Assembly: GCA_015179125.1 (NCBI GenBank)
Contig: WHVA01000098.1
Span: forward strand, 1 to 64,000
DNA length: 64,000 nt
Direction: 5' to 3'
Source: Gautieria morchelliformis
Lineage: Eukaryota > Basidiomycota > Agaricomycetes > Gomphales > Gomphaceae
Shown here: in pieces, positions 9,041 to 19,862 of the stretch
Position numbering within the stretch: the first letter of the stretch is position 1
Layout: every line of letters begins with the position of its first letter
Position numbers and translations under genes: made by a program
The notes under the pieces: generated by a model
Databases searched by the model: none
Seen by the model: only the letters and a program-made list of their open reading frames with translations
What the model was told of the DNA's origin: nothing

Positions 9041-11051
9041 ATGCCAGAGGACGAGCTTGCTGAGATAAATGGCATCCTACCCAAGAGGGTTATAGCTGAC
9101 GGCGAAGAAGTAGAGGCACGATCTATGACCAGGTAAAATATATGACTCGGAAGACATCAATTTACCGCTGACTGCCAGGCCGTAGCAATTCCGTATGTTC
9201 TAGTTTACTATGGGCAGATGGCAGAAACAACTTAGTGTCCAAAAGGTTTATAAAGTCAAAAGAACTTGGGATCATTTTTATTGCACCTGCCCAGTGAGTG
9301 CAGTGGCACTCAACGCTCGGTCACTCACACTCATGGTCTAATGTTTTACAGGCGTGGAGAAATCAGGTGACAGGAACACATCAATGCTTCTACCGTTGCT
9401 GATACCTCGTGCAGGCCAGAGTTCCCGTCAATGCCAGGACGTGTAAGCACCTTCGTTCGATCCTGGGCGACGCCTACGAAGACGCTCGCCTTGCTCTCAA
9501 AAATCCTCATGGTGTGAAGAAGGAAGCGACCTCATCTAAAGCGCCAAAGACACCATCTAAGTCGACTAAAAGACAAAAGCGTGGTGACGATAACGATGAC
9601 GATGACGACGATAAGCCAAAGAAGAAAAGGCTAGCCCGCGGCACAAAAGGTAAGATAAAGACAAAAGGCGAGATTGAGGAGGAGGAAGAGGAGGAGGAGG
9701 AGGAGGAAGAAGAAGAGGACGACGGGGAAGTGCCGTCTAGGAAGCCGCCTCCACTCTTGCTGGCCAATTCATGGAAAATTGACGGGGGCCAGGATGTCAC
9801 TGGATGGTGGATCTCTGAGAAGCTTGATGGTGTTCGGCAAGCGACCCCTTTATTCGTTATCAGGACTCCCACGCTAGATCTCTGCCTCAGCGTTTTTTAC
9901 GACGGAAAGCATATGTGGAGTCGTCTTGGCAACCCTTTCACGCCGCCAAAAGAGCTGTTGGCCAGTGAGTTCAGCCGCCTCACGTGCTTGAAAGTTCGAC
10001 TTTAGAAGGCCCGGCCTCACTTTTGCGCATTTCAGAACTCCCCACGGATATTACCCTGGATGGAGAGGTTATCTTGACTTTTAATTGATATTGCTCTTCA
10101 CTTATCGTGTTTGCAGCTCTTTGGAGGTCGCGGTAAATTTCAGGACACCGTATCCGTAGTCAAAACTATGAACTCTCCGCATTGGAAAAACATAACATTC
10201 CAAGTATGATGAATCCATTTTCTAGCGCTCCCACATAACTTCCCTCAGGTATTTGATATACCGTCCAAAGGCGACCTTCCCTTCGAAGACCGCATGGCGT
10301 CACTCCAGGCGCTCTTCGGGCCCTCCGGCTCACATGCCTGCCCGGAAGTACAACTCGTCAAACAGACACAAGCCGAGAGTCGTGACCATATCTTGAATAT
10401 GCTGAAAGACGTCGAAACCAAAGGGGGTGAGGGGCTTATGCTTAGGAAACCACAGTCGCTATACGAAGGAAGGAGAAGCAGTACTCTCCTCAAAATCAAG
10501 GTTCGTTTACTGCGTCCGAGATCGAGCTGGATGGTGGATCGCTAATCCTTTGTTTGCTTCTCCAGTCTTTTTATGACGCTGAGGCGCGTGTCACAGGTTA
10601 TGAGCCTGGCAAAGGAAAGAATAAAGGATTGACCGGCTCCCTGAAGTGCGTTATGGAATCTGGCAAGGCACGTACATTCTAGCAAAAGCTGTCGTGCCGT
10701 CACAAGGGTTGATCTTTAACCCCCCCAGAAATTCAATGTCGGGACAGGACTCTCAGACAAACAGAGGAGGAATCCTCCTAGAGTCGGGTCTATTATCGTA
10801 TATCGTTTCCAGGAACTCACCAGAGACGGGGTGCCTAGGTATGTATCTGGTCATTCCCCCCTGTCGTTCCCTTGGGAAAGCTTCATCTCCCCAAGGGGAA
10901 ACCGTATGGGATGTGGCGTGCCAGTATTCATTCCGTCTCATTGTTTAGGTTCCCCAGTTTCATTGGCGAGGCGGCGGATAAAACAGACCCAAAAGACGCG
11001 GAAGTGCCTGAACATCGCAAAGCTGGTGTCGCAGGACCCAGTGATCTCTGA
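9041..11051 (+). CDS. SWIM zinc-finger ATP-dependent DNA ligase
   Basis: Eleven exons join in phase: 9041-9132, 9218-9293, 9352-9366, 9415-9836, 9891-9964, 10036-10067, 10117-10203, 10249-10500, 10566-10667, 10729-10838, 10949-11051, giving 454 residues. A SWIM finger lies at about residues 52-76 (CTCP ... NARTCKHL). A Lys-rich linker and a long Glu run follow, then the nucleotidyltransferase core: motif I EKLDGVR with the catalytic Lys, YDGKHMWSRLGNPF, TLDGE, GGEGLMLRKP (motif IV) and LLKIK (motif V). A small OB domain ends the protein (FNVGTGLSD, GSIIVYRFQELTRDGVPRFP). ATP-dependent ligases of this short class seal DNA nicks through an enzyme-AMP intermediate. The SWIM finger suggests DNA or protein docking. 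Introns 9837-9890 and 10668-10728 need GC donors. The gene is convergent with BTB-1. The start was chosen at the first Met that keeps all phases; copy A lies upstream. Confident in the family; cellular role inferred. Confidence 0.88.
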
Positions 11052-11264
11052 CAAGTCAGGGGACGTTGGTTGACACTTTATGCGGATTTCTGAACCAAAG
11101 ATTACCATTAAGTGGCAGTTTCTCTTTTAGGTACAGTCGTTTTTCGGGAGGAGAATATATATGGCTTTGTTGTAAGAACACCTTGAATAGTATCTATACA
11201 GTTTGTGGTTCCAAAACTACCCATACATATCTGATGTCAGAGAGTCTCGACACTAGTCCATATG
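11052..11264. other. convergent intergenic spacer
   Basis: This 213-bp stretch lies between the stops of the ligase and BTB-1 and should hold both 3' ends. Matching sequence recurs after the truncated ligase copy (37152-37385), so it travelled with the duplicated unit. Confidence 0.6.
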
Positions 11265-12374
11265 CTAGGTCGTGGCTATGCTTCTCGCATGCTCCTGACG
11301 CAGTTCTTCCCAATTAGGAAGTCCCAAAGTCTGTGGGAGCATGGTCCATATCACAACCCTACCATTCTGCTCTAGGATCGACCATGATATTACACAACTC
11401 GAGCACGGCGTAATCTCCCGGAGATTGGGCAATGGTGTGCCTACCGTGCTTTCATCATACCGTGCCAGCAAACTAAAAAGTTTCCACTGCTCCATGGCGT
11501 CGCTTCTGACCCCGTGGAAGGCAGTATCCAACCAGCACATGCGCAAACTGTCATTACATGCGCCCTGCTTACAGTGTGTTGCCCGAGACATGACGGTGGT
11601 GCGTCGGATGTGCAGGGTAGCATCACGTAGCTTCTTCCAGCTAAGGAGAGCGATGCATCTATCGGCTTCAGACAAATGAATGGGTTTGTCGTTATGGGAA
11701 GCTCCACCGACGAGCTTCTCGAAACCTTGGTTACAAGCCAGGTAAAATGCCCAAGGCAAAAAGTAGGGGATTTGGCATTCGCGAAAGAGCGAAACTAACG
11801 CGAACGGATGTGGAGGATCGTCCCCAAAAACTTGCTTGTAACATTCTTTGTTCCCGATTTCGTCGAACCTGGTCGGTATGATGCGGCTGAAGTGCTCGAT
11901 CGCTTGTCGGCGCAGCGGCGCTACCATGTACTTTGTTGCGAGTCGAAGAATGGCAGCGGCAAATTGGAAGGACGTCGGTTGATGGCAATGGAAAGACCTG
12001 GGCTTTAAGTAAAGAGGATGAATGACAATGCGATTGGAAGATGCTCACTGCAAGCCCATGGTCGCGCTCAAAAAAAAGGCCAGGTCTTCAGCATCATCCG
12101 TCAAACGAACGACGGGGCATCCATCATATATTTCGGAATCCGGTGGCTGACACTCCGATAGGGAGGCCATTCCTCTGAACACCTCCGAATGCTTTGACAG
12201 CAACCCAGGATATACTCGAAAGAGCGTGTTATCGGCTAGGAAAAGCATCGTCCCGTCTGGCATGTAAAGCTCAGGGTGATGCTTCCAGTCGCCGGGCGGT
12301 TGGTGCTCATTGGTATCGGTAGGGGACCGCTTCCCTGGTGGCGATCTTGAGTCGGGAGACGATGGTTCTGTCAT
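11265..12374 (-). CDS. BTB/POZ domain protein, copy 1
   Basis: Two exons, 12374-12049 and 11997-11265, joined across a 51-bp GT-AG intron, give 352 residues starting MTEPSSPDS. The N-terminal part reads HHPELYMPDGTMLFLADNTL, YPGLLSKHSEVFRGM and PVVRLTDDAEDLAFFLSA, the pattern of the fungal BTB/POZ fold, which mediates dimerisation or contact with cullin-3. The second exon continues with an alpha-helical region (AAAILRLATKYMVAPLRRQAIEHF) and a Cys-containing C-terminus (CKQGACN, CSSC). Such genes are greatly expanded in Agaricomycetes and their partners are mostly unknown. BTB-2 and BTB-3 are close paralogues. Compared with them the 5' flank lacks about 190 bp next to the start. Confidence 0.85.
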
Positions 12375-13065
12375 ATTCAAGTCTCGGTATCTAAGTGATA
12401 ACCGGAAGCTATGTTAAACTGCTGTGCGCATCATAGCACAGTACAGCCTTACAGTAAGTACAGCCGAGTGTTGGTCTGTCCCTTCGCGAGATAGCACCTG
12501 AATTTCGGCCACACGTTGACTCTTGCAATACACCGCGTTTGAGGGGGTCAAACTTGCCGTCCAAGTAGATGAGCCCAGCAGGGTATTTAGCGCCCCTTCA
12601 AGGCCAAGTTGATTAAATTACTCAACACACCGAACACCTAGCTAGTAAATCCGCCCCCATATCTTTAGGCCAAAAATCCAAATTTACCTAATACTCTAGA
12701 TACACTGTTCAACTGCCTCATCAAGGATTTTAGCTCCCTGACATTTAATCAAGCCGTTCGAAAGTTAGCTACACTCAAATACCAAATATATTCGTCCACT
12801 TTTTTTTGCGCCACTCCGCACACAGCTCATGCATGATATATCACAGAGCAAATATACCCTCCGACCTACTACGAAGAGATGGTTCCAAGTGATCCTTAAT
12901 CAGATTCATATTCAATGAGGATCCAAGTCTTACGAGATGTCGCACGTCGAGTGATTAAATTTGAAAACTCCTTGTCGAACCCAAGGTTATGGTGAGTCAG
13001 TAATGGGTCGCGATGATATTGACATTCAGAAATACATCAAAATGTCATGGTCAGATCCCTCCCAC
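12375..13065 (-). promoter_or_regulatory. upstream region of BTB-1
   Basis: It shares long stretches with 35623-36425 and 38477-39540, including ACCTGAATTTCGGCCACACG and ATACATCAAAATGTCATGGT. It stops matching at 13065, where gypsy sequence begins. The segment holding TATATTTAAA in the other two copies is absent near 12395. No genes are seen. Confidence 0.55.
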
Positions 13066-13690
13066 CACAAAGCGAGTGCATCACACAGTTGTCCTTACCT
13101 GGTTTCTGGATTCCCGATGCCCAACTTGTACTCGAAACCAACGCTTCTGATTATGCGCTAGCTGCCATTCTTTCCATCATCTCACCCGACGACAGAGACA
13201 TTCCTCCGATTGCTTTTCATTCCTGCACCTTTTCCACCCCGGAACTCAACTACAATGTCCATGATAAGGAACTACTCACGATCTTCAAAGCCTTCAAAAT
13301 ATGGCGACACTACCTCAAGGTCGCATAAAAACCTTGAGTATTTCATGACTACTAAGATTTTGACTCGCCATCAAGTCCGCTGGTCTGAATATCTCTCACA
13401 GTTCAACATGGTGATCCGCTTCCACCCTGGAAAGCTTGGAGCAAAACCTGACGTGCTCACTAGATGTTGGGACATCTACCCACAAGAGGGAAGTGGCGAC
13501 TATGCCAGCATTAACCTGCACAACTTCCATGCAGTATTCTCAACCGAGCAGCTGGCATCGTCCCTACATGCCACAGCATTGCAATTTCTGCTACTCTGGG
13601 CCTCTATGAAATGGACAGCGAGTCTCTCCATTCCGACATCCATTCTGCACTCAGTTCTGACCCCATCTCCACAGCCCACCTCAATAACCC
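13066..13690 (+). pseudogene. Ty3/gypsy RNase H fragment (gypsy-0)
   Basis: Two frames joined by a frameshift near 13326 carry [32 protein letters not shown] and then [35 protein letters not shown]. These are the RNase H and tether regions of Tf1/gypsy-type polyproteins of basidiomycetes. Reverse transcriptase is missing on the left, where the BTB-1 flank is cut at 13065. After about 13480 the frame carries only weak linker-like sequence. It is inactive. Confidence 0.8.
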
Positions 13691-13763
13691 AACTAGTCCT
13701 GTATGGTCCCTCAATTCCAATGGATTCCTCCACTACAAATCCTGAATCTACATTCCAGATATC

Positions 13764-14234
13764 TGTCAGGGGACACCCTGTTTTCCATTTCCAGTTCCGA
13801 CTCCATTTCCGACTCCGCTTACGGTTCCGATTCCATCTCCGCCTCCACTTTCGGAAATGATTCCGCTTCTGGGAGACCTTCCATCAGTTCTGTTTGCTTT
13901 GCCAGTTCCACTCCAATTTCCAACTTCCGCTCTCGGAACAGTGTCGGAAATCAAGCGACTTGTGTAATAGGTGGCATCAAGGGTCAATCAAGGGTCAGGG
14001 AGGTCAGGGGGATGCAGGGTTGATGGCAGGTGCCAAGTGTTGTCCCTGGCTGCACAGCGTAGTATAATATGGCCTGCTGACATTGGGGGTCCTTAGACTT
14101 TTCTCTTTGGATTTCCCTTTGTCAGGTGAGAATCCCCTCTCTTGTATACTCTGTTCATTTATACATACTTTGGATTTCCCCTTGTCAGTTGTGTGGTAGT
14201 GTGATCTCCACAACCAGCCAGGGTTTCCCTTACA
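13764..14234 (+). mobile_element. LTR-B, 5' LTR of gypsy-1
   Basis: 471 bp from TGTCAGGGGACACC to GGGTTTCCCTTACA, followed 86 bp later by a gag-like frame. Its first third is a TCCGATTCC-type simple repeat. A TATAATATGG motif is near 14061. The family recurs at 19445-19843 (minus), 57421-57604 (minus fragment) and 59140-59423 (plus fragment). No second LTR in the same orientation was found for gypsy-1. Confidence 0.75.
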
Positions 14235-14319
14235 GCAGAAAAGTCTCTCCCCTTGAGGACCAGCGGTCGTACTGCGCGTTGCATTCGCCATAGGTGCGTT
14301 TGGAATTGGAGACAGCGAC

Positions 14320-15597
14320 TTGGAGATAGCAACCTCTTCCGCGCACACGGTATACGACAGCCACTCTTCTTACGTCGAGCTCCCAACCCTGGAAATCCCG
14401 TCCCATATTTCTCCTTCTGACATGGCTCCGGACGATCGTCTTTGGAATATGGAGGAGGAATTGACGCGGAACCGGATGAAGACCAACGCTATTGAAACAG
14501 CCTTACAAGCGATTTTGGCTAAGTTAGATATCCCACAAAGTGGTGGAAATGCAATGCTGGATGAGCCGGATTTCGGAAAAGCGGAACTAGCGGAAGAGAG
14601 GATGTCCGCGAAGTTGGCAAAGGTCAAACCCGCAACTCCGGCGGACTTTGACGGAGATCGGGAGAAGGGACGCGCGTTCTTCAACACATGCAGCATCTAC
14701 TTTGCAATTGTCGGAGACCTCTTTCCAAACGACCAGGCTCGGATTCACTGGGCATTGTCCTTTTTCAAGTCGGACCGCGCAGCCCATTTTGCAAACAAGG
14801 TGATCCGACATGAAGCGAAGGGCAAGGGGAACTACTTCCGGGACTGGGATGCCTTCGAGAAAACATTTTCCGACCAGTTCTGCCCGAAAAATGAGCAGCT
14901 CACAGCCCTTACGAAGCTCGAGGGGACCAGCTGGTACCAGGCCAAGGATCCGGTCAATGACTACATCGACCGCTTCCAGGAGCTTATTGACCTTGCGGAG
15001 TATGACGACAACAAGACGATCGTCATCAAATTCCGATGAGGGCTTGATCCGACACTCCAGAACCAAGTTGCGCTGCTTGGGGATGGAGCTCCAGATTTCG
15101 ATGACCCGGAAGGGTGGTACCAAGCTGCGCGGAGGGTGTCCCAAAACAGGGAAGCAAATGAGGCCTTCGTGGAGACAAACTGGACATGACACGCAGTTTC
15201 GCTCGTCCTACTCCACCCTTGCCAAAACCTGGAAGTGCATTCATTCCCACATGGAAAATATTTCCGAAGGTTGTTCCGCCTGCTCCTATTAGGAACCCTA
15301 GCCCCCCTCCCTCGAAGAGTGGCCCTGCCCCAATGGATGTTGACCGCATGCGCGGAAAAGGCCACGGAACCATCACCTGCTTCCGATGCCGACAACCAGG
15401 CCACTATGCCCGTGAGTGCCCCCAAGCCTTTGACATCCGGCTTATGACCACAGAGGAGAAACTCGAGCTCCTTCCTGAGTTCCTCCCACTTGCGGACATA
15501 AGCGGAGTGCCCACTGCGGAAGACATTTCCGAAAATGTGGAACATGGCGCATCGGAAGTGGAAGATGCGTCGGATTTTGTGATGCGCAGCGGGTGAG
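14320..15597 (+). pseudogene. gypsy-1 gag
   Basis: An initial open frame carries the capsid-like segment FNTCSIYFAIVGDLFPNDQA, HWALSFFKSDRAAHFANKV and DQFCPKNEQLTALTKLEG. A TGA at 15038-15040 stands where related elements have Arg. The frame continues to about 15186, shifts, and then shows a CCHC knuckle (CFRCRQPGHYAREC) near 15377-15420. A further stop and shift at about 15594 separate it from pol. In life this would be the nucleocapsid precursor; here it is broken in at least three places. Confidence 0.8.
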
Positions 15598-15744
15598 ATG
15601 TGTGCCCCTTCTGCCTGTACATAACCGGTTTGCCTGTCTTGAAGTAGAGAATGAAAAGCCCCCACTCCCCTCACTTCATACAGACCCACCGGATAAAGTC
15701 ACACAAAAACCAAATCCGACACCCCATCCACCTCGCATCCGCCC

Positions 15745-18222
15745 TTGGGAGAGACGCCCCCGAAGCACTATGTTGTTGCTGCCACCCCTGGCCCCAAGTC
15801 ACTAGTCATTAAGGTGGAGATCCGGATGACAGATATGGTGGAAGTCAAATCCGGACCCGCCCTTGTCGATTGCGGTGCCACTGGTCAGTTTATAGACCGG
15901 GACTATGTGGAACGGAACCGACTGACCACGTGGAAGTTGCAACGTGCAATCCCGGTGTTCAATGTGGATGGAAGCCCCAATGAGGCAGGGTCCATCACGG
16001 AGATAGTAGACACAATTCTCCGCTACGATGGACACACAGAATGCACTTCCTTTGCAGTCACCAGCCTGGGGAAGCAAGACATCATCCTCAGGTTTACCTG
16101 GCTTCAGGAGCACAACCTGGAGATTGATTGGCAGACACGGAAGGTACTGATGAGTCGATGCCCAGCCAAGTGTCACATGTGTCGGTCAGAAGTGCAGAAG
16201 GAGTGCCAGGAGCAGCGGAAGACCAAACAGCTCATACAGACATGTCGTTCTGGCCCCCATCCACTGCTTGCAGAAGAAGACTCAGAAGCGGAATTTGAAC
16301 CGGCTCCCAATTCCAATTCCGATTCAGATTCCGATTCCGACTCCGACGCCATCTGACTTGGCCTGGAAGACACTCTGGCGGAAGGGAGCGCTTGCTGTAT
16401 GTGAACCTTCCACCGGAAGTGGAACACATCCACGCCACCGGAAATATTTCACAACACCTTGCTGAAGCCTCCAAGAAGCATGATAAAGTGGAGGTGGAAA
16501 TTCCGGAGTACCTGCGGGAGTTCGAGGATGTCTTTGCCAAGGAGTCGTTTGATGCCCTGCCTCCACAGAAGCTGTGGGGCCATGCCATCGAGTTGGAGCC
16601 TGGGTCAAAGCCCACCAACTGCAAGGTCTACCCACTGTCACCCAAGGAGCAGGTAGAGCTCGATGCATTCCTTGCGGAAAACCTCTGTACAGGGAGGGTC
16701 TGCCCCTCCAAGTCACCCATGGCATCTCCGGTGTTCTTCATCAAGAAGAAGGACGGCTCGCTCGACTTGTGCAGGATTACTGGGCCTTGAATGCGATCAC
16801 GATCAAGAACTGGTACCCCATTCCACTCATTTCCGAACTGATCACACAACTCCGCAGGGCAAGGTACTTCACTAAGCTGGATGTCTGCTGGGGCTTCAAT
16901 AATGTTCGGATCCAGGAGGGAGACGAGTGGAAGGCCGCATTCCGCACCAACCGAGGACTCTTTGAGCCACAGGTCATGTTCTTTGGCCTCACCAACAGTC
17001 CTGCCACGTTCCAGACGATGATGAATGACATCTTCCATGACATGATAGCAGAAGGGGTTGTCTGCGTCTACCTCGATGACATCCTCATCTTCACAAAAAC
17101 AATGTTGAAACATCGGGAGGTTGTGCGGAGAGTGCTGGAATGGCTCTGGGAGTACAACCTGTGTCTCAAGCCAGAAAAGTGCGAATTTGAGCGGACGCGG
17201 ATAGAGTATCTTGGGGTGATTGTGTCGGAGGGAAAGGTGCAAATGGACCCGGTCAAAGTTTCCGGTGTATCGGATTGGCCCATGCCGCGGAACAAGAAGG
17301 AGGTCCAGTCCTTCATTGGGTTTGTCAATTTCTACCGGCGGTTCATCAAGGACTTCTCCCACCATGCCCGTGCCCTCTTCGACCTCACCAAGAAGGAGGT
17401 TGGATGGTGGCGGGGAGAGCCGGAACAGGCCTCCTTTGACAAACTCAAGGAGCTGATCACTTCTGCCCCGGTCCTGATCTTTCCCGACGACTCTCACCCT
17501 TATCGAGTCGAGGCGGATTCTTCCAACACAGCTACCGGAGCGGTCTTGTCACAACAGTCATCGGAAGATGGTGGGGGGTGGCATCCGATTGCCTTCTTCT
17601 CTAAAAGCCTTAGTCCGGTCGAGCGGAACTATGAGATCCACGACAAGGATATGCTGGCAATCATCCGAGCACTGGAGGAGTGGCGACACTTCCTCGAGGG
17701 TGCTCTATGCCCGTTTGAGATCTGGACAGACCACAAGAACCTCGAGTACTTCCACACGTCTAAGAAGTTGAACCGACGACAAGCACGGTGGTCCCTACAC
17801 CTGTCCCGGTTCGACTTCATGCTCCACCACCGCCCCGGCCGCACCATGGGCAATCCCGATGCCCTATCCCGCCGAGTGATCATGGAAGCGGAAGTGGAGA
17901 CAATGCTGATATGACACTGCTCCGCCCAAGTCTCTTTGCAATCCGCGCCCTCGAAGGAGTGACTGCAGTTGGGGCTGAAGCGGAAATGCTCTGGGACATC
18001 GGGAGGCAGTACCGGAATGGAGAGAAGGAGGAGTCGGTGGTGAAGGCGGTGGAGGAACTTCAGAAAGGGCACTCACGGTCTGTATGGGCAGCAGAATGGT
18101 TGGAATGTGATGGGCTGCTCCACTTCAGAGGCAAGGTCTATGTTCCAGGTGGGACAGATCTCCGCCGCCGCATTGTGTCCCAGCACCATGACACACGTGT
18201 CGCTGGGCATGCTGGCAGGTGA
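15745..18222 (+). pseudogene. gypsy-1 pol (protease, RT, RNase H)
   Basis: The protease segment is PALVDCGATGQFID (DSG-type aspartic protease with Cys in place of Ser). A frameshift at about 16765 splits the start of reverse transcriptase. The rest (16574-17914) is open and includes KLDVCWGFNNVRI, FFGLTNSPATFQ, the catalytic YLDDILIF and KCEFERTRIEYLG. RNase H follows, with VEADSSNTATGAVLSQ and TDHKNLEYF. The integrase start is hinted at around 18030-18220 before an inverted junction at about 18230. Several conserved Arg codons have become Trp, Cys, Gln or stop. The element is dead, truncated before the integrase catalytic core. Confidence 0.85.
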
Positions 18223-18233
18223 AGACACTGGAG

Positions 18234-19431
18234 TTAGTGGCTCGGAACTACTGGTGGCCTCAGATGTCCTGCTACATTGGACAGTACGTGAAGACATGTG
18301 ACCTTTGTCTCCGAACCAAAGCGCAATGACATCCGCCCGTCGGAGAACTTGTTCCACTCCCGATTCCAGACACAATTCAGAATAGTGTTTGGAACTGATG
18401 GTTCAAGCATGGAGACATGGAATACCGGATGTACTGTGTGCATATTGTCAGGAAGTCTGAGAGTGAAAGAATTACTGCCGGCCTTAGAGATGATCTCATA
18501 AGGGCCAAGGTATTTTTCAGAGAGCTTCTTCGAAGGGCGAGTGGTGCAGAAGTTTTCTGATTTAACAAAGACTTTGTTGCCTATTTTGAATGCCGGTTGT
18601 GGAAGATGTTTCCGGTCAGTGGAAGTTTGATATCTCTTTTGGGCAGTGGAAATGTTCTCTCGGAGGTGTTGGTGAAGGCCGTCGAGTTCCACAACCAAGT
18701 CTCGGGCTCTGGCAGAGGTGAGATCACGTTCAGGGTGGATGGCAAGATTTGGGTGGTAGCCCTTGTTGGCGGAAGGGTCAAATTCCAGGGGTGGCAGAAG
18801 GCGCGTTGTTGTAAGCAAATTCCACGAGCAGAAGAAGGTTGGACCAATTGCTATGTTGATAGTTGCAATAGACACGGAGGTACTGCTTGAGGGTCTGATT
18901 AGTACATTCCATTTGGCCGTCAACTTCAGGATGATAACCAGAAGTGAAGTGGAGCTTCATGTTGAGAGCCTTGCCCAATGTGTGGAAAAAGGAGGACATG
19001 AATTCTGATCCACAGTCAGAAGTGACATGTGAGGGGATTCTGTGTTTGGAAAATATGTGGAGCACGAAGAGCTGTGTGAGCTGGGCGGAAGTGATGGTGT
19101 CATAGGTCAAAATAAAGATAGACTGCTTTGTAAGGCGGTCAACGATAACTAGAATGGTATCATAGCCAGATGACTTAGGAAGTTCTCGATGAAGTCCATG
19201 GATATTGAATTCCAGGGCTGTTCTGGGATCGGAAGTTGCTTCAGGAGGCCATAGGGTTTGTGATGTTGAGGCTTGGCATGCATACAGGTGGTGCATGACT
19301 TGCAGTAGTCTTGGACCATCATGCGGAGGAGTGGCCAAGTATAGGTGCGTCGAATGATGTTGAGGGTCTTGTTTTGGCCTTGGTGTCCTGAGAGCAGATG
19401 ATTGTGGCTTTGCTGAAGTACGCGGAGTCAT
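18234..19431 (-). pseudogene. gypsy-2 integrase fragment
   Basis: On the minus strand: SSGYDTILVIVDRLTKQSIF, HIFSKHRIPSHVTSDCGSEF (second catalytic Asp), YHPEVDGQMECTNQTLKQYL (catalytic Glu), AEF-type LLLVEFAYNNAPSATPG. After a frameshift at about 18840 come YHPNLAIHPERDLTSARARD, GNKVFVKSENFCTTRPSKKL and VFHVSMLEP. These are the DDE integrase and its C-terminal domain from a Tf-type gypsy element. It is bounded at the left by an inverted junction with gypsy-1 and at the right by LTR-B only 13 bp away, so it is a rearranged piece. Confidence 0.85.
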
Positions 19432-19444
19432 AGATCATTGATAT

Positions 19445-19843
19445 TGTAAGGGCAACCCTGGCTGGTTGTGGAGATCGCACTACCACACAACTGACAAGGG
19501 GAAATCCAAAGAGAAAAGTCTAAGGACCCCCAATGTCAGCGAGCCCATATTATACTACGCTGCACAGCCAGGGACAACACTTGGCACCTGCCATCAACCC
19601 TGACCTCCCTGACCCTTGATTGACCCTTGATGCCACCTATTACGCGAGTCGCCTGATTTCCGACACTGTTCCGAGAGCGGAAGTCAGAAATTGGAGTGGA
19701 ACTGGAAAAGCGAACAGAACTGGTAGAAGTTCTTCCAGAAGCGGAATCATTTCCGAAAGTGGAGGTGGAGATGGAATCGGAACCGGAACCAGAGTCGGAA
19801 ATGGAGTCGGAACTGGAAATGGAAAACAGGGTGTCCCCTGACA
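19445..19843 (-). mobile_element. LTR-B, inverted copy
   Basis: About 399 bp running on the minus strand from TGTCAGGGGACACC to CCTTACA. It matches 13764-14234 but lacks about 70 bp. It stands in opposite orientation to gypsy-1, so the pair does not bound a normal element. Flanks are GATAT and TCACC, not a target duplication. Confidence 0.7.
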
Positions 19844-19862
19844 TCACCCCCCCTCTAGCGTG

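Noticed and set aside
8329-9132. Calling one gene from 8329 with two SWIM fingers
   Set aside because: The one-base loss in exon 2A breaks the frame. It is kept as a hypothesis in the findings, not as the gene model.
9507-9872. Minus-strand frame with a poly-Ser run
   Set aside because: It is the antisense of the ligase poly-Glu linker.
13720-13960. Regular GGAATCGGAAC-type runs as a regulatory array
   Set aside because: They are a simple-repeat part of LTR-B and recur in every complete copy.
16628-17497. 289-codon minus-strand frame across gypsy-1 RT
   Set aside because: It is antisense to a clear reverse transcriptase and has no pattern of its own.
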